Positions 9,406 to 17,309 of a stretch of 64,000 nt of DNA are shown here, in pieces (position 1 is the first letter of the stretch; each line of letters begins with the position of its first letter). Both the position numbers and the translations under genes were made by a program. The notes beneath the pieces are model-generated. The model saw only the letters and a list, made by a program, of their open reading frames with translations, was not told the DNA's origin and made no database searches. Origin of the DNA: BACL11 sp945865535 (GTDB taxonomy: Bacteria; Bacteroidota; Bacteroidia; Flavobacteriales; BACL11); assembly GCA_947502765.1 (NCBI GenBank), contig CANNBA010000012.1, forward strand, positions 1 through 64,000, written 5' to 3'.

Positions 9406-10079
9406 GATTTTTTCTTTTCCCCAGCAACAAAATCTTTAAGATAGTAGGGTTCAAAATACGCAACATCTTCAAAATCCTTACTAGAAAACTTCTCAAACCC
9501 TAATACTCCCATATCTTTTGCACAAGGAAATACCCCATCCAAAAAATGAGCATTAGAATTGTTAATAATCAGCTTGCATTTTTGGGCTCCATCTCCAAAA
9601 AACAAAATTTTATCTTTAAGAAAGTCAGCATAAGTATGCTGATCTACAATATCAGCTCTAATCTCTCTCACTTCATTATTATCTTTATCATATATTGATG
9701 CAAAAACTTCCGTCCTTCTAGCATCAATCATTGGACAATACAATTTATAATCTTCCTTTTTAGAAATCCCAAAAGCCATTGCCTGTAAGGAGGAAACCGA
9801 AACTAATGGAATATCTAAAGCATAACACAAGCCTTTTGCGGTGGAGGTGCCAATTCTCAAACCCGTATATGAACCAGGCCCCTTACTTAAGATAATGCCA
9901 TCTAGTTGTTTTAAAGTAATATTTGATTTTTTTACAACTTCTTCTATAAACAAAGTGAGCTGCTCGGCATGTGAAAATGCTTCAGAGTTTTGCTCTTTTA
10001 ACCCCAGTAAGCTGCTGTTGTCAAAAAGTGCAACAGAACAGTTTTTTGTAGTTGTTTCAATGGCTAATAGCAAGGCCAT
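9402..10079 (-). CDS. tsaB: tRNA N6-threonylcarbamoyladenosine biosynthesis protein TsaB
   Basis: 225 residues, ASKHA fold. It begins MALLLAIETTTKNCSVALFD, has HAEQLTLFIEEV and the family signature SKGPGSYTGLRIGTSTAKGL, and then LVSVSSLQAMA. TsaB is the scaffold partner of TsaD and TsaE that adds t6A37 to ANN-decoding tRNAs in the cytoplasm. Its ATG overlaps the stop of the RemB-like gene (TAATG), so it appears to be the last gene of the long polysaccharide transcription unit. Its stop overlaps the helicase stop. Confidence 0.95.
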   Translation of the reverse strand: MALLLAIETTTKNCSVALFDNSSLLGLKEQNSEAFSHAEQLTLFIEEVVKKSNITLKQLDGIILSKGPGSYTGLRIGTSTAKGLCYALDIPLVSVSSLQAMAFGISKKEDYKLYCPMIDARRTEVFASIYDKDNNEVREIRADIVDQHTYADFLKDKILFFGDGAQKCKLIINNSNAHFLDGVFPCAKDMGVLGFEKFSSKDFEDVAYFEPYYLKDFVAGEKKKS

Positions 10080-11719
10080 TAAATATCGTAATAATAATTG
10101 AACAAATCACTCATAATTCCAAAATTAATAAATTGCGATTTTACATCCTCATCATCATTATGAAAATTTCGCAAAGTAAGGCCTACATTTATTTTAAGAT
10201 TTGTATAAGGATTTATAATATACGATATATTTAAACTTTTACAATCAATTGTTGTAAGGTTGCCTTGATACATTTCAATACCATAATCAGATGGACGACC
10301 AGAACCCATACCAACTAAACCTGCCTCTTGTGCATAATTGCCGGTTGAAAAGTAAACATTACTACCATAAGAGACAGTATCTCCTTTAAAATCTCCACCA
10401 TATTTAGCAAACATTATTTTAGCATCAATTTCAAATCTTTTCCATTTATAATTTGCCATAAACAAAAGCTCAGAAAAGTTAGCCCCTAAAGGATGTGCTA
10501 GTGGTTGATTGTAATGCGCATAGTTTTGTTGAGGGTTATGATGAGCATAAGTGTAGGGCCTAACATAATTATATTCCGTTTGTAAATTAAGTCTATCAAT
10601 ATTAAATGGGTCAAAAATTTTATAGCCTAACTGATAGCCAATTTTATTTGCCCAAAAACCATCATTTGCGCGTAAATCAGTAATACTAAATTCATCTAGA
10701 ACTAATTGTCCATACATATATGATGACTCAAAAGCATATTTGGTATTTACCCCCACCAAAACATTATCTGGAGAATTTACTGAAAACTCAATGGGTCTTA
10801 GCATTGCTATAGGATTTAGATAATTCACATCAAAGCCACTACTTCCTGGCGCATGATTCATTCTCCAAATAACGGCTTCATACAATGATATGTTAAACTT
10901 TTTAGTAGCATTTAAACTCAAATAATGAGCTGACATATATTTCTTAGGATAACCCATTTGATCCCAATTAGGTAGCCCATGTGTTGCAAAATAATTAATG
11001 TCCATCAACTCCGCATAAAGATTAGTATACTGCACTTTCCAAAAAGTAGTCTGAATCTTTAAATAGGGATAATTAAAGGTGTTATCTGAAAGCAGCAAAG
11101 AACGATACCCATCACCAATAAAGTTTTTTCCATGACCAAACTGAAGAGCAAACATATTATTTGGCCTATAAGTCACATAGCCAGAAGACATGGCATAATC
11201 AAAACCTGTTTCTTTAAAATCTCTTGCGTATCCTTGCCCTGGAACTACATTATTCTTTCTGATACTTTCATCCAAATAATTAGGAAATATTGCTTGATTT
11301 TCAACAAATGAAGTAGAAAATGAAATCTTCTTGCCTAAATCCCCCTCAATTAAATATCCCCTGCTATTTGTAAATGTGTTTTTAGAGTCAATTAACTCTT
11401 TTCCTTTTGACAGGTTGATTATTGGAGATGCTATTACTTTATAATCATCCCCTTCCAAAATGAAAAAATGTTCAGAAAAAGTTTTTCTTAAATACCATTT
11501 CTTATAAGTAGACTGATAATTACTTCCAATAACTGAATCGCTTGCAAAACTTAAGTTGGAGTTAAGAATAGGTTTAAATGAAGTATGAATGTCTGGATCC
11601 TTAGTGTATAATACCTTATTTATATCTGAAGAATAATTTCTGCCTAATAACAAATTGGTATGTTGCGAGTAGCAAGCAAACGAAATGATAGTTAATACAA
11701 CAAAAACAAACTGTTTCAT
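10079..11719 (-). CDS. Outer-membrane beta-barrel protein, RemB/Wzi-like
   Basis: 546 residues with a signal peptide (about 1-18, ending ACYS before QHTN). The rest is rich in alternating aromatic and polar strands typical of outer-membrane barrels, with the motif FALQFGHGKNFIGDGYRSLLLSD near 190. Proteins of this kind are annotated in Flavobacteriia as gliding protein RemB or as capsule-assembly Wzi family; I recognise the pattern but cannot align it here. The position right after a WecA-like initiating transferase and heptose genes favours a role in anchoring or displaying surface polysaccharide. It overlaps the wecA-like gene by one base and tsaB by one base (TAATG junctions). Confidence 0.65.
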   Translation of the reverse strand: MKQFVFVVLTIISFACYSQHTNLLLGRNYSSDINKVLYTKDPDIHTSFKPILNSNLSFASDSVIGSNYQSTYKKWYLRKTFSEHFFILEGDDYKVIASPIINLSKGKELIDSKNTFTNSRGYLIEGDLGKKISFSTSFVENQAIFPNYLDESIRKNNVVPGQGYARDFKETGFDYAMSSGYVTYRPNNMFALQFGHGKNFIGDGYRSLLLSDNTFNYPYLKIQTTFWKVQYTNLYAELMDINYFATHGLPNWDQMGYPKKYMSAHYLSLNATKKFNISLYEAVIWRMNHAPGSSGFDVNYLNPIAMLRPIEFSVNSPDNVLVGVNTKYAFESSYMYGQLVLDEFSITDLRANDGFWANKIGYQLGYKIFDPFNIDRLNLQTEYNYVRPYTYAHHNPQQNYAHYNQPLAHPLGANFSELLFMANYKWKRFEIDAKIMFAKYGGDFKGDTVSYGSNVYFSTGNYAQEAGLVGMGSGRPSDYGIEMYQGNLTTIDCKSLNISYIINPYTNLKINVGLTLRNFHNDDEDVKSQFINFGIMSDLFNYYYDI

Positions 11720-12750
11720 TATTTTCTTTTTCTTAAGATATAGTAAGGTGTCATCAGTATTATAAAACTAACCAAAGCTAAAATTGCAATGCTGGAATTA
11801 ATATTTATTTCTAACAAAAAATAAGACCCGGTAATTAATAAAATACTCATTAAATATAAGACAAGTGCTGTCTTTTTATGTCCAAAACCTAAATCTAATA
11901 AGGCATGATGAATATGTTCTCTACCTGGATACAAAGGGTTTTTTCCTTTTATAATTCTAACCACAAATACTCTTAAAGAATCAAAAAGTGGAATTGCCAA
12001 AAAAACAATTGCCAAAAGTGGTCCTTTATTGGGTAACTTAATAGAGTCAGTCACCAAATCATGCTTAATAAGATTAATAGCCAAAACAGATAAAACCATA
12101 CCCACTACCAAAGAACCTGTATCTCCCATAAATAACCTAGCAGGATGAAAATTATATTTTAGAAATGCTAACAATGCACCCAGCAATGAAAAAGCAATAA
12201 TTGCCATATCCGGCTGATTCATTAAATATGCCATCACACCAAAACCTAGAGAAGCAATCACGCCTATTCCACTAGCCAAACCATCAACTCCATCAATCAA
12301 ATTAAAACCATTAGTAATTACAATTACAACAAAAACTGAAAATAGAGTAGCAATAATATCTGGCAACTCATACACTCCAAGTACCCCACGCATGCTGTTG
12401 ATTTGAATTTTTCCAAGGAAAATTGCAATCAGAATAGCAATAAGCTGTCCAATAATTTTTTTATATGGTGAAAGCCCAAGTAAATCATCAATAACTCCAA
12501 CAAAGAATACTATTACCAAACTTACTAAAATAAACTGTATATTATCAATTTCTGACCAAAAAATAAGAGAAAAAATAATACCTGAGAAAATTGCTATACC
12601 TCCAAAGATAGGAACGCTTCTTTTGTGTGAGGATCTTTCTCCTGGAACATCTGTAAGTCTAAATTTATCAGCAAAAAAGATGACTTTTGGTACAGCAACA
12701 TAAGTTATTATGAATGAAGTTAAAAATGCAAATAAGATAGAAGTGAACAC
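11719..12750 (-). CDS. Polyprenyl-phosphate glycosyl-1-phosphate transferase (WecA/TagO/MraY family)
   Basis: 343 residues with about 10-11 membrane helices. Family motifs: VGVIDDLLGLSPYKK (Asp-Asp), NGFNLIDGVDGLASG, FMGDTGSLVVG and, near the C-terminus, HIHHALLDLGFGHKK. Enzymes of this family move a sugar-1-phosphate (often GlcNAc) from UDP-sugar to undecaprenyl phosphate on the inner face of the cytoplasmic membrane, the first step of O-antigen, capsule or exopolysaccharide repeat assembly. Placed downstream of the glycan cluster, it is the candidate initiating enzyme. The start is GTG at 12748-12750, with no ATG nearby. The HIHH motif and setting favour WecA-type over MraY. Confidence 0.85.
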   Translation of the reverse strand: MFTSILFAFLTSFIITYVAVPKVIFFADKFRLTDVPGERSSHKRSVPIFGGIAIFSGIIFSLIFWSEIDNIQFILVSLVIVFFVGVIDDLLGLSPYKKIIGQLIAILIAIFLGKIQINSMRGVLGVYELPDIIATLFSVFVVIVITNGFNLIDGVDGLASGIGVIASLGFGVMAYLMNQPDMAIIAFSLLGALLAFLKYNFHPARLFMGDTGSLVVGMVLSVLAINLIKHDLVTDSIKLPNKGPLLAIVFLAIPLFDSLRVFVVRIIKGKNPLYPGREHIHHALLDLGFGHKKTALVLYLMSILLITGSYFLLEININSSIAILALVSFIILMTPYYILRKRK

Positions 12751-12783
12751 GTTTCTTTTTTTGCTGTAAAATTAACAAAAATC

Positions 12784-13284
12784 TTAGATAACTCTCAGCA
12801 TATCAGTAGTCCATTTTGCTAAAGTGTAATCGTTATCCACTTTAACAGTGTTTAAATTCATTTTTTTTCCGGCCTTTATATCAGAATCTGAATCACCAAT
12901 AAGGTAGGAATTTTTAATATTAATCTCAGGAAAATCAATAATTGCTTGCTCTATCATACCGGACTTTGGCTTCCTGCACATACAATTCATATCTTTCAAA
13001 TGAGGACAATAATATATTTTATTGATTTTACCTCCCAATTTTTCAATCCTCTCTTGCATTTTAGTATGCAAAATATTTAAATCAGCCTCTGACATTATTC
13101 CCTTGGCAATCCCTTGCTGATTAGTTACAATAAGAATACGATTAAATAAATTGCTTAGTTTTGAAATGGAATCCAAAGCTCCTGAGATAAATTCAAACTC
13201 TGAGAAATTTCGAACATATTTCCCTTCAAGTTTTTTATTTATCACCCCATCTCTGTCTAAAAAGAGTGTGTCAAAATTAGGCAT
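12784..13284 (-). CDS. gmhB: D-glycero-D-manno-heptose 1,7-bisphosphate phosphatase GmhB-like (HAD-IIIA)
   Basis: 166 residues from the ATG at 13284. A TTG at 13305 lies in frame but deep in gmhA, and the family starts near MPNFDTLFLDRDG. Catalytic Asp10 and Asp12 are in LFLDRDGVIN, TNQQGIAKG is motif II, and the zinc-binding set C93, H95, C101, C103 (CPH...CMC) marks the GmhB subgroup. GDSDSDIKAG is the metal-binding motif IV. It dephosphorylates heptose bisphosphate on the way to an NDP-heptose. It overlaps the upstream gmhA by 8 bp, so the two act in one pathway. A histidinol-phosphatase-like role is the alternative. Confidence 0.88.
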   Translation of the reverse strand: MPNFDTLFLDRDGVINKKLEGKYVRNFSEFEFISGALDSISKLSNLFNRILIVTNQQGIAKGIMSEADLNILHTKMQERIEKLGGKINKIYYCPHLKDMNCMCRKPKSGMIEQAIIDFPEINIKNSYLIGDSDSDIKAGKKMNLNTVKVDNDYTLAKWTTDMLRVI

Positions 13285-13858
13285 TCGGAAACATTTCTTC
13301 TTCAATAAGTTGGCAAATTATATGACCAACTAAAATATGAACCTCTTGAATTCTTGGAGTGTCATCAGAAGGAACTTTAATCATTATATCGCAAATACTA
13401 TTCATCTCACCACCCCCACTACCAGTAAAACCAATAGTTGTTAGGCCTAACTCATTCGCTTTTTTAAGCGCCTTTACCACATTTAGAGAATTTCCTGATG
13501 TAGAAATCCCAACTAAAATATCTCCTTTTCTTCCACAAGCCTCTAACATTCTAGCATATGTTTCATCATAACCAAAATCATTAGCGACAGCCGTCATATA
13601 AGAAGAATTTACATGCAAAGCCTCAGCATAAAGTGGTGGGCGATTCGTATAAAATCTTCCACTTAGTTCAGCTGAAATATGCTGGGCATCAGAGGCGCTA
13701 CCTCCATTTCCGCAAAAAAGTATTTTTTTATCATCTTTAAATGCCTTGATACTAAGCCCAATAATCTTCTCAATATTTGATTGAAGATTTTTATCATTTA
13801 AAACTCTAGTATAGTTTTCTACAGAACTTTTTATACAGCTATTTATTCTACTTTTCAT
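13277..13858 (-). CDS. gmhA: Phosphoheptose isomerase GmhA (SIS domain)
   Basis: 193 residues, family length. SIS-domain motifs LFCGNGGSASDAQHISAEL and VGISTSGNSLNVVKAL are present, with GRF and EALHVNSS between them and DTPRIQEVHILVGHIIC near the end (His and Glu metal and catalytic positions). It converts sedoheptulose-7-phosphate to D-glycero-D-manno-heptose-7-phosphate in the cytoplasm. With gmhB downstream, the pair supplies heptose for LPS core or for the surface glycan. The heptokinase/adenylyltransferase is not in the window. Confidence 0.93.
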   Translation of the reverse strand: MKSRINSCIKSSVENYTRVLNDKNLQSNIEKIIGLSIKAFKDDKKILFCGNGGSASDAQHISAELSGRFYTNRPPLYAEALHVNSSYMTAVANDFGYDETYARMLEACGRKGDILVGISTSGNSLNVVKALKKANELGLTTIGFTGSGGGEMNSICDIMIKVPSDDTPRIQEVHILVGHIICQLIEEEMFPNA

Positions 13859-13880
13859 TTTAATGGTTTTGGTAAAAATA

Positions 13881-13888
13881 CAAAATTA
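13881..13888 (-). promoter_or_regulatory. Possible internal promoter element before gmhA
   Basis: Minus strand TAATTTTG matches TAnnTTTG, 22 bp before the gmhA ATG and overlapping the stop of the upstream glycosyltransferase. No clear -33 TTG. If real, gmhA-gmhB-wecA-remB-tsaB can be made independently of the glycan cluster. Confidence 0.35.
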
Positions 13889-15031
13889 TAGAGTTTCATA
13901 AGCTAACTTTGTAAGTCTGCCTATTTCATCCCAGCCAAATTTCGTATTAATTAATGTGCTGCCATTTTTTCGTACTCTTTCTAGGTTTTCTTGATCAGAA
14001 AAAATAAGATTTATTTTTTCAGCCAAATCATTAACATCTTCTGATTTAAACAAGAATCCATTTTCGTTATCAATTACAACTTCTTGTAATGGTGGTAAAT
14101 CAGACACTAAAGCAGGTCTTTCATAACTTAAAGTCATCATTAACACGCCACTTTGATATATTTTTTTATAGGGTAATACCACTAAATCTGATGCGCAATA
14201 ATAATGCTCTACATCATCATGAGGAATAAACTTAGTGTGTAAAATAATATGTTTAGTAAGATTATTTTTATCGATAATTTCTTGATAATCAGCAAAATCA
14301 TTCTCCCATAAGTTACCAGCAATTAATAAAACCGTATCTGGATTTGTAGCAACCACTGTTTTAAAAGATTGTAATAGAACATCTAATCCTTTTACTTTTT
14401 TTATCATTCCAAAGAAAAGTAATATTGTTTTCTCAGTAGCTAAGTTTAAATATTCTCTAGATTTTTTTTTATCTCTTTGGACATGAATAAACGGAACATA
14501 ATTTCCATGTGGAATAATATGGATATTTCCTTTCAGTGAAGTGTTTAATTTAATTATTTCATCTTTACTAAACTGATTATGAGTTATAATCAAATCTGCT
14601 AACTTATAAACTAAATTAGATATTAAATTAGATTTATCCTTCTCAGCGAATGAAGTAACATCATGAATAGTTAGAACCACTTTGCCAAGTAATAATTTAA
14701 CAAGTAAAAGATTAAATAATACTAATATATTAGTATAGAAAATATGAAAATGGAATATAGATACACCATTAAACCTTGCATGAAATACGGATTTAATAGT
14801 TCCTAATACCCATTTCAATCCACTAATAAAATAATAATTAGAAGAGAATAAATCATTATAAAAAGAATAAAAACTTACGCCATCAATAGATGGATTCTCA
14901 GTTTCATTATTTGAATATAAATTTAATTTTACATTCAATTTTGACAGCCCTAAACATTGACCATAAGTATAGAAATGGAAAGATCCTCCATGGGCTCCTA
15001 AAGTGTCTATAATTGCTACTTTTCTGTTCAT
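13886..15031 (-). CDS. Glycosyltransferase family 4-like (GT-B fold)
   Basis: 381 residues. The N-terminal lobe begins KVAIIDTLGAHGGSFHFYTYGQ, with LTIHDVTSF and ITHNQFSKDEI in the acceptor half. The C-terminal lobe has IIPHGNYVPF, LLFFGMIKKVKGLDVLLQSF and the donor-binding VLPYKKIYQSGVLMMTLSYE, where GT4 enzymes usually have an E-x7-E; here it is degenerate. It is predicted to transfer a sugar from an NDP-sugar to a lipid-linked intermediate at the cytoplasmic membrane face. The linkage is not predictable. It lies 3 bp from the upstream GT2 gene. Confidence 0.85.
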   Translation of the reverse strand: MNRKVAIIDTLGAHGGSFHFYTYGQCLGLSKLNVKLNLYSNNETENPSIDGVSFYSFYNDLFSSNYYFISGLKWVLGTIKSVFHARFNGVSIFHFHIFYTNILVLFNLLLVKLLLGKVVLTIHDVTSFAEKDKSNLISNLVYKLADLIITHNQFSKDEIIKLNTSLKGNIHIIPHGNYVPFIHVQRDKKKSREYLNLATEKTILLFFGMIKKVKGLDVLLQSFKTVVATNPDTVLLIAGNLWENDFADYQEIIDKNNLTKHIILHTKFIPHDDVEHYYCASDLVVLPYKKIYQSGVLMMTLSYERPALVSDLPPLQEVVIDNENGFLFKSEDVNDLAEKINLIFSDQENLERVRKNGSTLINTKFGWDEIGRLTKLAYETL

Positions 15032-15034
15032 TAC

Positions 15035-15943
15035 TTACATTCTCAAACCTTCAAAATAGGACCTGTTAATGAGCCACCAAGTGGATAAATTTTTTCTTAT
15101 TTGTGGATTAACTATCCATCTAATATTATTTTTAAAAAATAGCCAAAAAATAAATCCGTAAGCAAAAACGCCCCCAATCTGTTTTAAAAAATAGACATGA
15201 TTTCTAGTATTGTGCTTTAAAAAAAAATCTCCTCTATAAGTCTTTTTTATATCTTTTTCAAAGGACTTTGTCAAGCTCCCTACTTTATGATAAAATTTCA
15301 CAAAAGGATAGAAAAACATCTTATGTTTTCCATCTTTCCAAACTCTATATGAAAAATCCGTATCATCAAAATAAACAAAATACTTTTCATCCATCATGCC
15401 AACATCCTGAAATACTTCTTTTTTAATTAGTAAACAACAAGTAGGAGCATATTCTACCTGGGTAATTTTATCATATTGCCCCTCATCCAAATCTTTCATC
15501 CCTCTGTGCAATGGCAAATATCCTTTACGTTTATTAAACCAACTTCCTGCATACCAGATATTTTGAGGGCTATCAAAATACATCATTTTTGGACTAACTA
15601 AACTACAAGTATTATCCTTTTGTGCTTTAATTAATTTTTCAATTAAAGCAACTTCAAATTCAACATCATTATTAATAATTAAAACCTGATCACATCCCTC
15701 TTCAATAGCTTTAATAATGCCTTGGTTATTTGCTTTTGCTACTCCAAAATTTGTTTCATTTTTAATAAAAACAAGCCTGGGATCATTAGTTTTTGTTAAA
15801 ATTGACAATGTATTATCCGTAGATGCATTATCAATCACATAAAGGATTAAATTCTCATGTGTTTGTTTCCATACGCAATCCAAAAATGGCGGCAATACAT
15901 CAGCAGAATTATAGCTTATAGTCACCAAGCCTATCTTATCCAT
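15035..15943 (-). CDS. Glycosyltransferase family 2 (GT-A, rhamnosyltransferase-like)
   Basis: 302 residues. GT2 signature: VTISYNSADVL, VIDNASTDNT, IINNDVEF (DxD-type region), CCLLIKKEVFQDVGMMDEKYFVYFDDTDFSYRVWKDG (the ED/DD acceptor and base region). A hydrophobic C-terminal segment (FAYGFIFWLFF) probably anchors it to the membrane. The pattern is that of rhamnosyl- or similar sugar transferases in O-antigen and EPS loci. It overlaps the upstream sulfotransferase by 13 bp, consistent with translational coupling. Confidence 0.88.
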   Translation of the reverse strand: MDKIGLVTISYNSADVLPPFLDCVWKQTHENLILYVIDNASTDNTLSILTKTNDPRLVFIKNETNFGVAKANNQGIIKAIEEGCDQVLIINNDVEFEVALIEKLIKAQKDNTCSLVSPKMMYFDSPQNIWYAGSWFNKRKGYLPLHRGMKDLDEGQYDKITQVEYAPTCCLLIKKEVFQDVGMMDEKYFVYFDDTDFSYRVWKDGKHKMFFYPFVKFYHKVGSLTKSFEKDIKKTYRGDFFLKHNTRNHVYFLKQIGGVFAYGFIFWLFFKNNIRWIVNPQIRKNLSTWWLINRSYFEGLRM

Positions 15944-16800
15944 TTTGTAAAATCTTTATTTAACAATTCCGATAATTCTCTCACATCACTTTCAAAATGT
16001 TTTTTTAGAAAATTTCTTGTTAATTCAGGAAGTTGTGGTTTCTTATCACTTCTAAAAAGTAAATTTCTAATGGTTTTAGTCAAATTTTTAGACAATATAT
16101 TGGCTACCATTTTTCTGAAAGCAACAAAAGAATAAACATGTCGAATAAACCTATTTTTAGGTGCCGTATAAGTGTTGTATTTCTTTTTTAAATAAGGTTG
16201 AAAATCATCATTTACTCCTAAAAATAAAAAAACACTATTTACAACATCAGAAGTGTCATTTTTAAAATCTTCATAATCAATAAAATGAATATTATCCTTG
16301 CTAAATACTTCTAAATATCTTTTTATCTGCTTGCTATATTCGCTCACCTGAATATATTGCTGATAAAACAAATTCGCATTCTTATGTTTTGACTGCTTTT
16401 GAATAATTGTCTCAAAACTTTCTGAAATTAATCCTAAACTATAATCCATTAAATAATGTGAAAATGCCCTATCAATAGGATTTCTAAGCATAATTATAAT
16501 CTTAGCATCAGGATTATAGGTAAAAATTTTATGAGGCACATCTTCATAAAATAAATAAGAGACGCTGGAATCACCTCTTAAAATGACATCATCTCTTTCA
16601 AAAAGTGAATTGTATTTTTCAAGGGTATCAATTCTGTTTTTATCATAATACAACTTTTGTTTTTGTAAAGATTGGTCAGAGAAAAAATCAGGTTCCTTTT
16701 GAGAACTCATCTCAATTTCAGAATGCTCATTCAAATAATGATACAAAGAAGTTGTGCCTGCTTTTGGGGCTCCAACTATAAAAAAATCTACTTTTTTCAT
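15931..16800 (-). CDS. PAPS-dependent carbohydrate sulfotransferase
   Basis: 289 residues. The 5'-phosphosulfate loop IVGAPKAGTTSLYHYL (about 8-23) and the 3'-phosphate-binding motif MLRNPIDRAFSHYLMDYSLG are both intact, as in heparan-sulfate-type and bacterial sulfotransferase-family enzymes. It transfers sulfate from PAPS to a sugar hydroxyl or amine, probably on a lipid-linked oligosaccharide. The C-terminal LNKDFTKWI is shared with the paralogues at 21007 and 21900 (LNRDLSHWI, INKDLSKWM). It overlaps the upstream short sulfotransferase by 4 bp (ATGA). Confidence 0.88.
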   Translation of the reverse strand: MKKVDFFIVGAPKAGTTSLYHYLNEHSEIEMSSQKEPDFFSDQSLQKQKLYYDKNRIDTLEKYNSLFERDDVILRGDSSVSYLFYEDVPHKIFTYNPDAKIIIMLRNPIDRAFSHYLMDYSLGLISESFETIIQKQSKHKNANLFYQQYIQVSEYSKQIKRYLEVFSKDNIHFIDYEDFKNDTSDVVNSVFLFLGVNDDFQPYLKKKYNTYTAPKNRFIRHVYSFVAFRKMVANILSKNLTKTIRNLLFRSDKKPQLPELTRNFLKKHFESDVRELSELLNKDFTKWIR

Positions 16801-17309
16801 TTAATAAAAAATCTTTTTTTGATTACTACAACAATATTACCCATTCTATGAATATTAAAAAGGAAAGCGAATCCAAATTTTACGGGAAATGATAACAAAT
16901 GAAAAATCAAAGACAAGGGAGGAAAAGCAAATTCTTTTTTCTCATAACCAAATTTATCCATCATTTTAGAGGAGAATTTCTGTGATAAATATATTTCGCC
17001 ATTTGAGAAGCCACCTTTCTTCCATTTATTAATTTTTGATGGATCAACTCTTAGTTCGGATTTAGCATCAAAATCTGCTATATTCTCTTGCTTGATCAAT
17101 CTATTTTCCTCAATACAGAACAATCTTAAGAGAAACTCAATTTGATCTTTTTTAGTTGATTCTTTATTGCTATAACCAGTACATAGTGTTCCAAAAAAGT
17201 GCAGTTCTCTAAATGTAAAAATCTCTGCATTTTTTTCAAAAATACGCCCCAGAATAGTAGTGCCACTTCTGCTACCTCCAACAATAAATATTTGATTAGT
17301 ATCACTCAC
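16797..17309 (-). CDS. Short sulfotransferase-like protein, middle region missing
   Basis: 170 residues from the GTG at 17309, which overlaps the upstream stop in GTGAGTGA; a TTG at 17318 is an alternative. The 5'-phosphosulfate loop FIVGGSRSGTTILGRIF is intact. After about 50 residues it reads LRVDPSKINKWKKGG, a motif that usually lies near the C-terminus of full-length sulfotransferases. The 3'-phosphate-binding RxxxxxxxS segment is absent, and the protein is about 100 residues shorter than the neighbours. It may be inactive or an internal-deletion relic. The reading frame is otherwise clean and coupled to the next gene. Confidence 0.6.
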   Translation of the reverse strand: MSDTNQIFIVGGSRSGTTILGRIFEKNAEIFTFRELHFFGTLCTGYSNKESTKKDQIEFLLRLFCIEENRLIKQENIADFDAKSELRVDPSKINKWKKGGFSNGEIYLSQKFSSKMMDKFGYEKKEFAFPPLSLIFHLLSFPVKFGFAFLFNIHRMGNIVVVIKKRFFIK

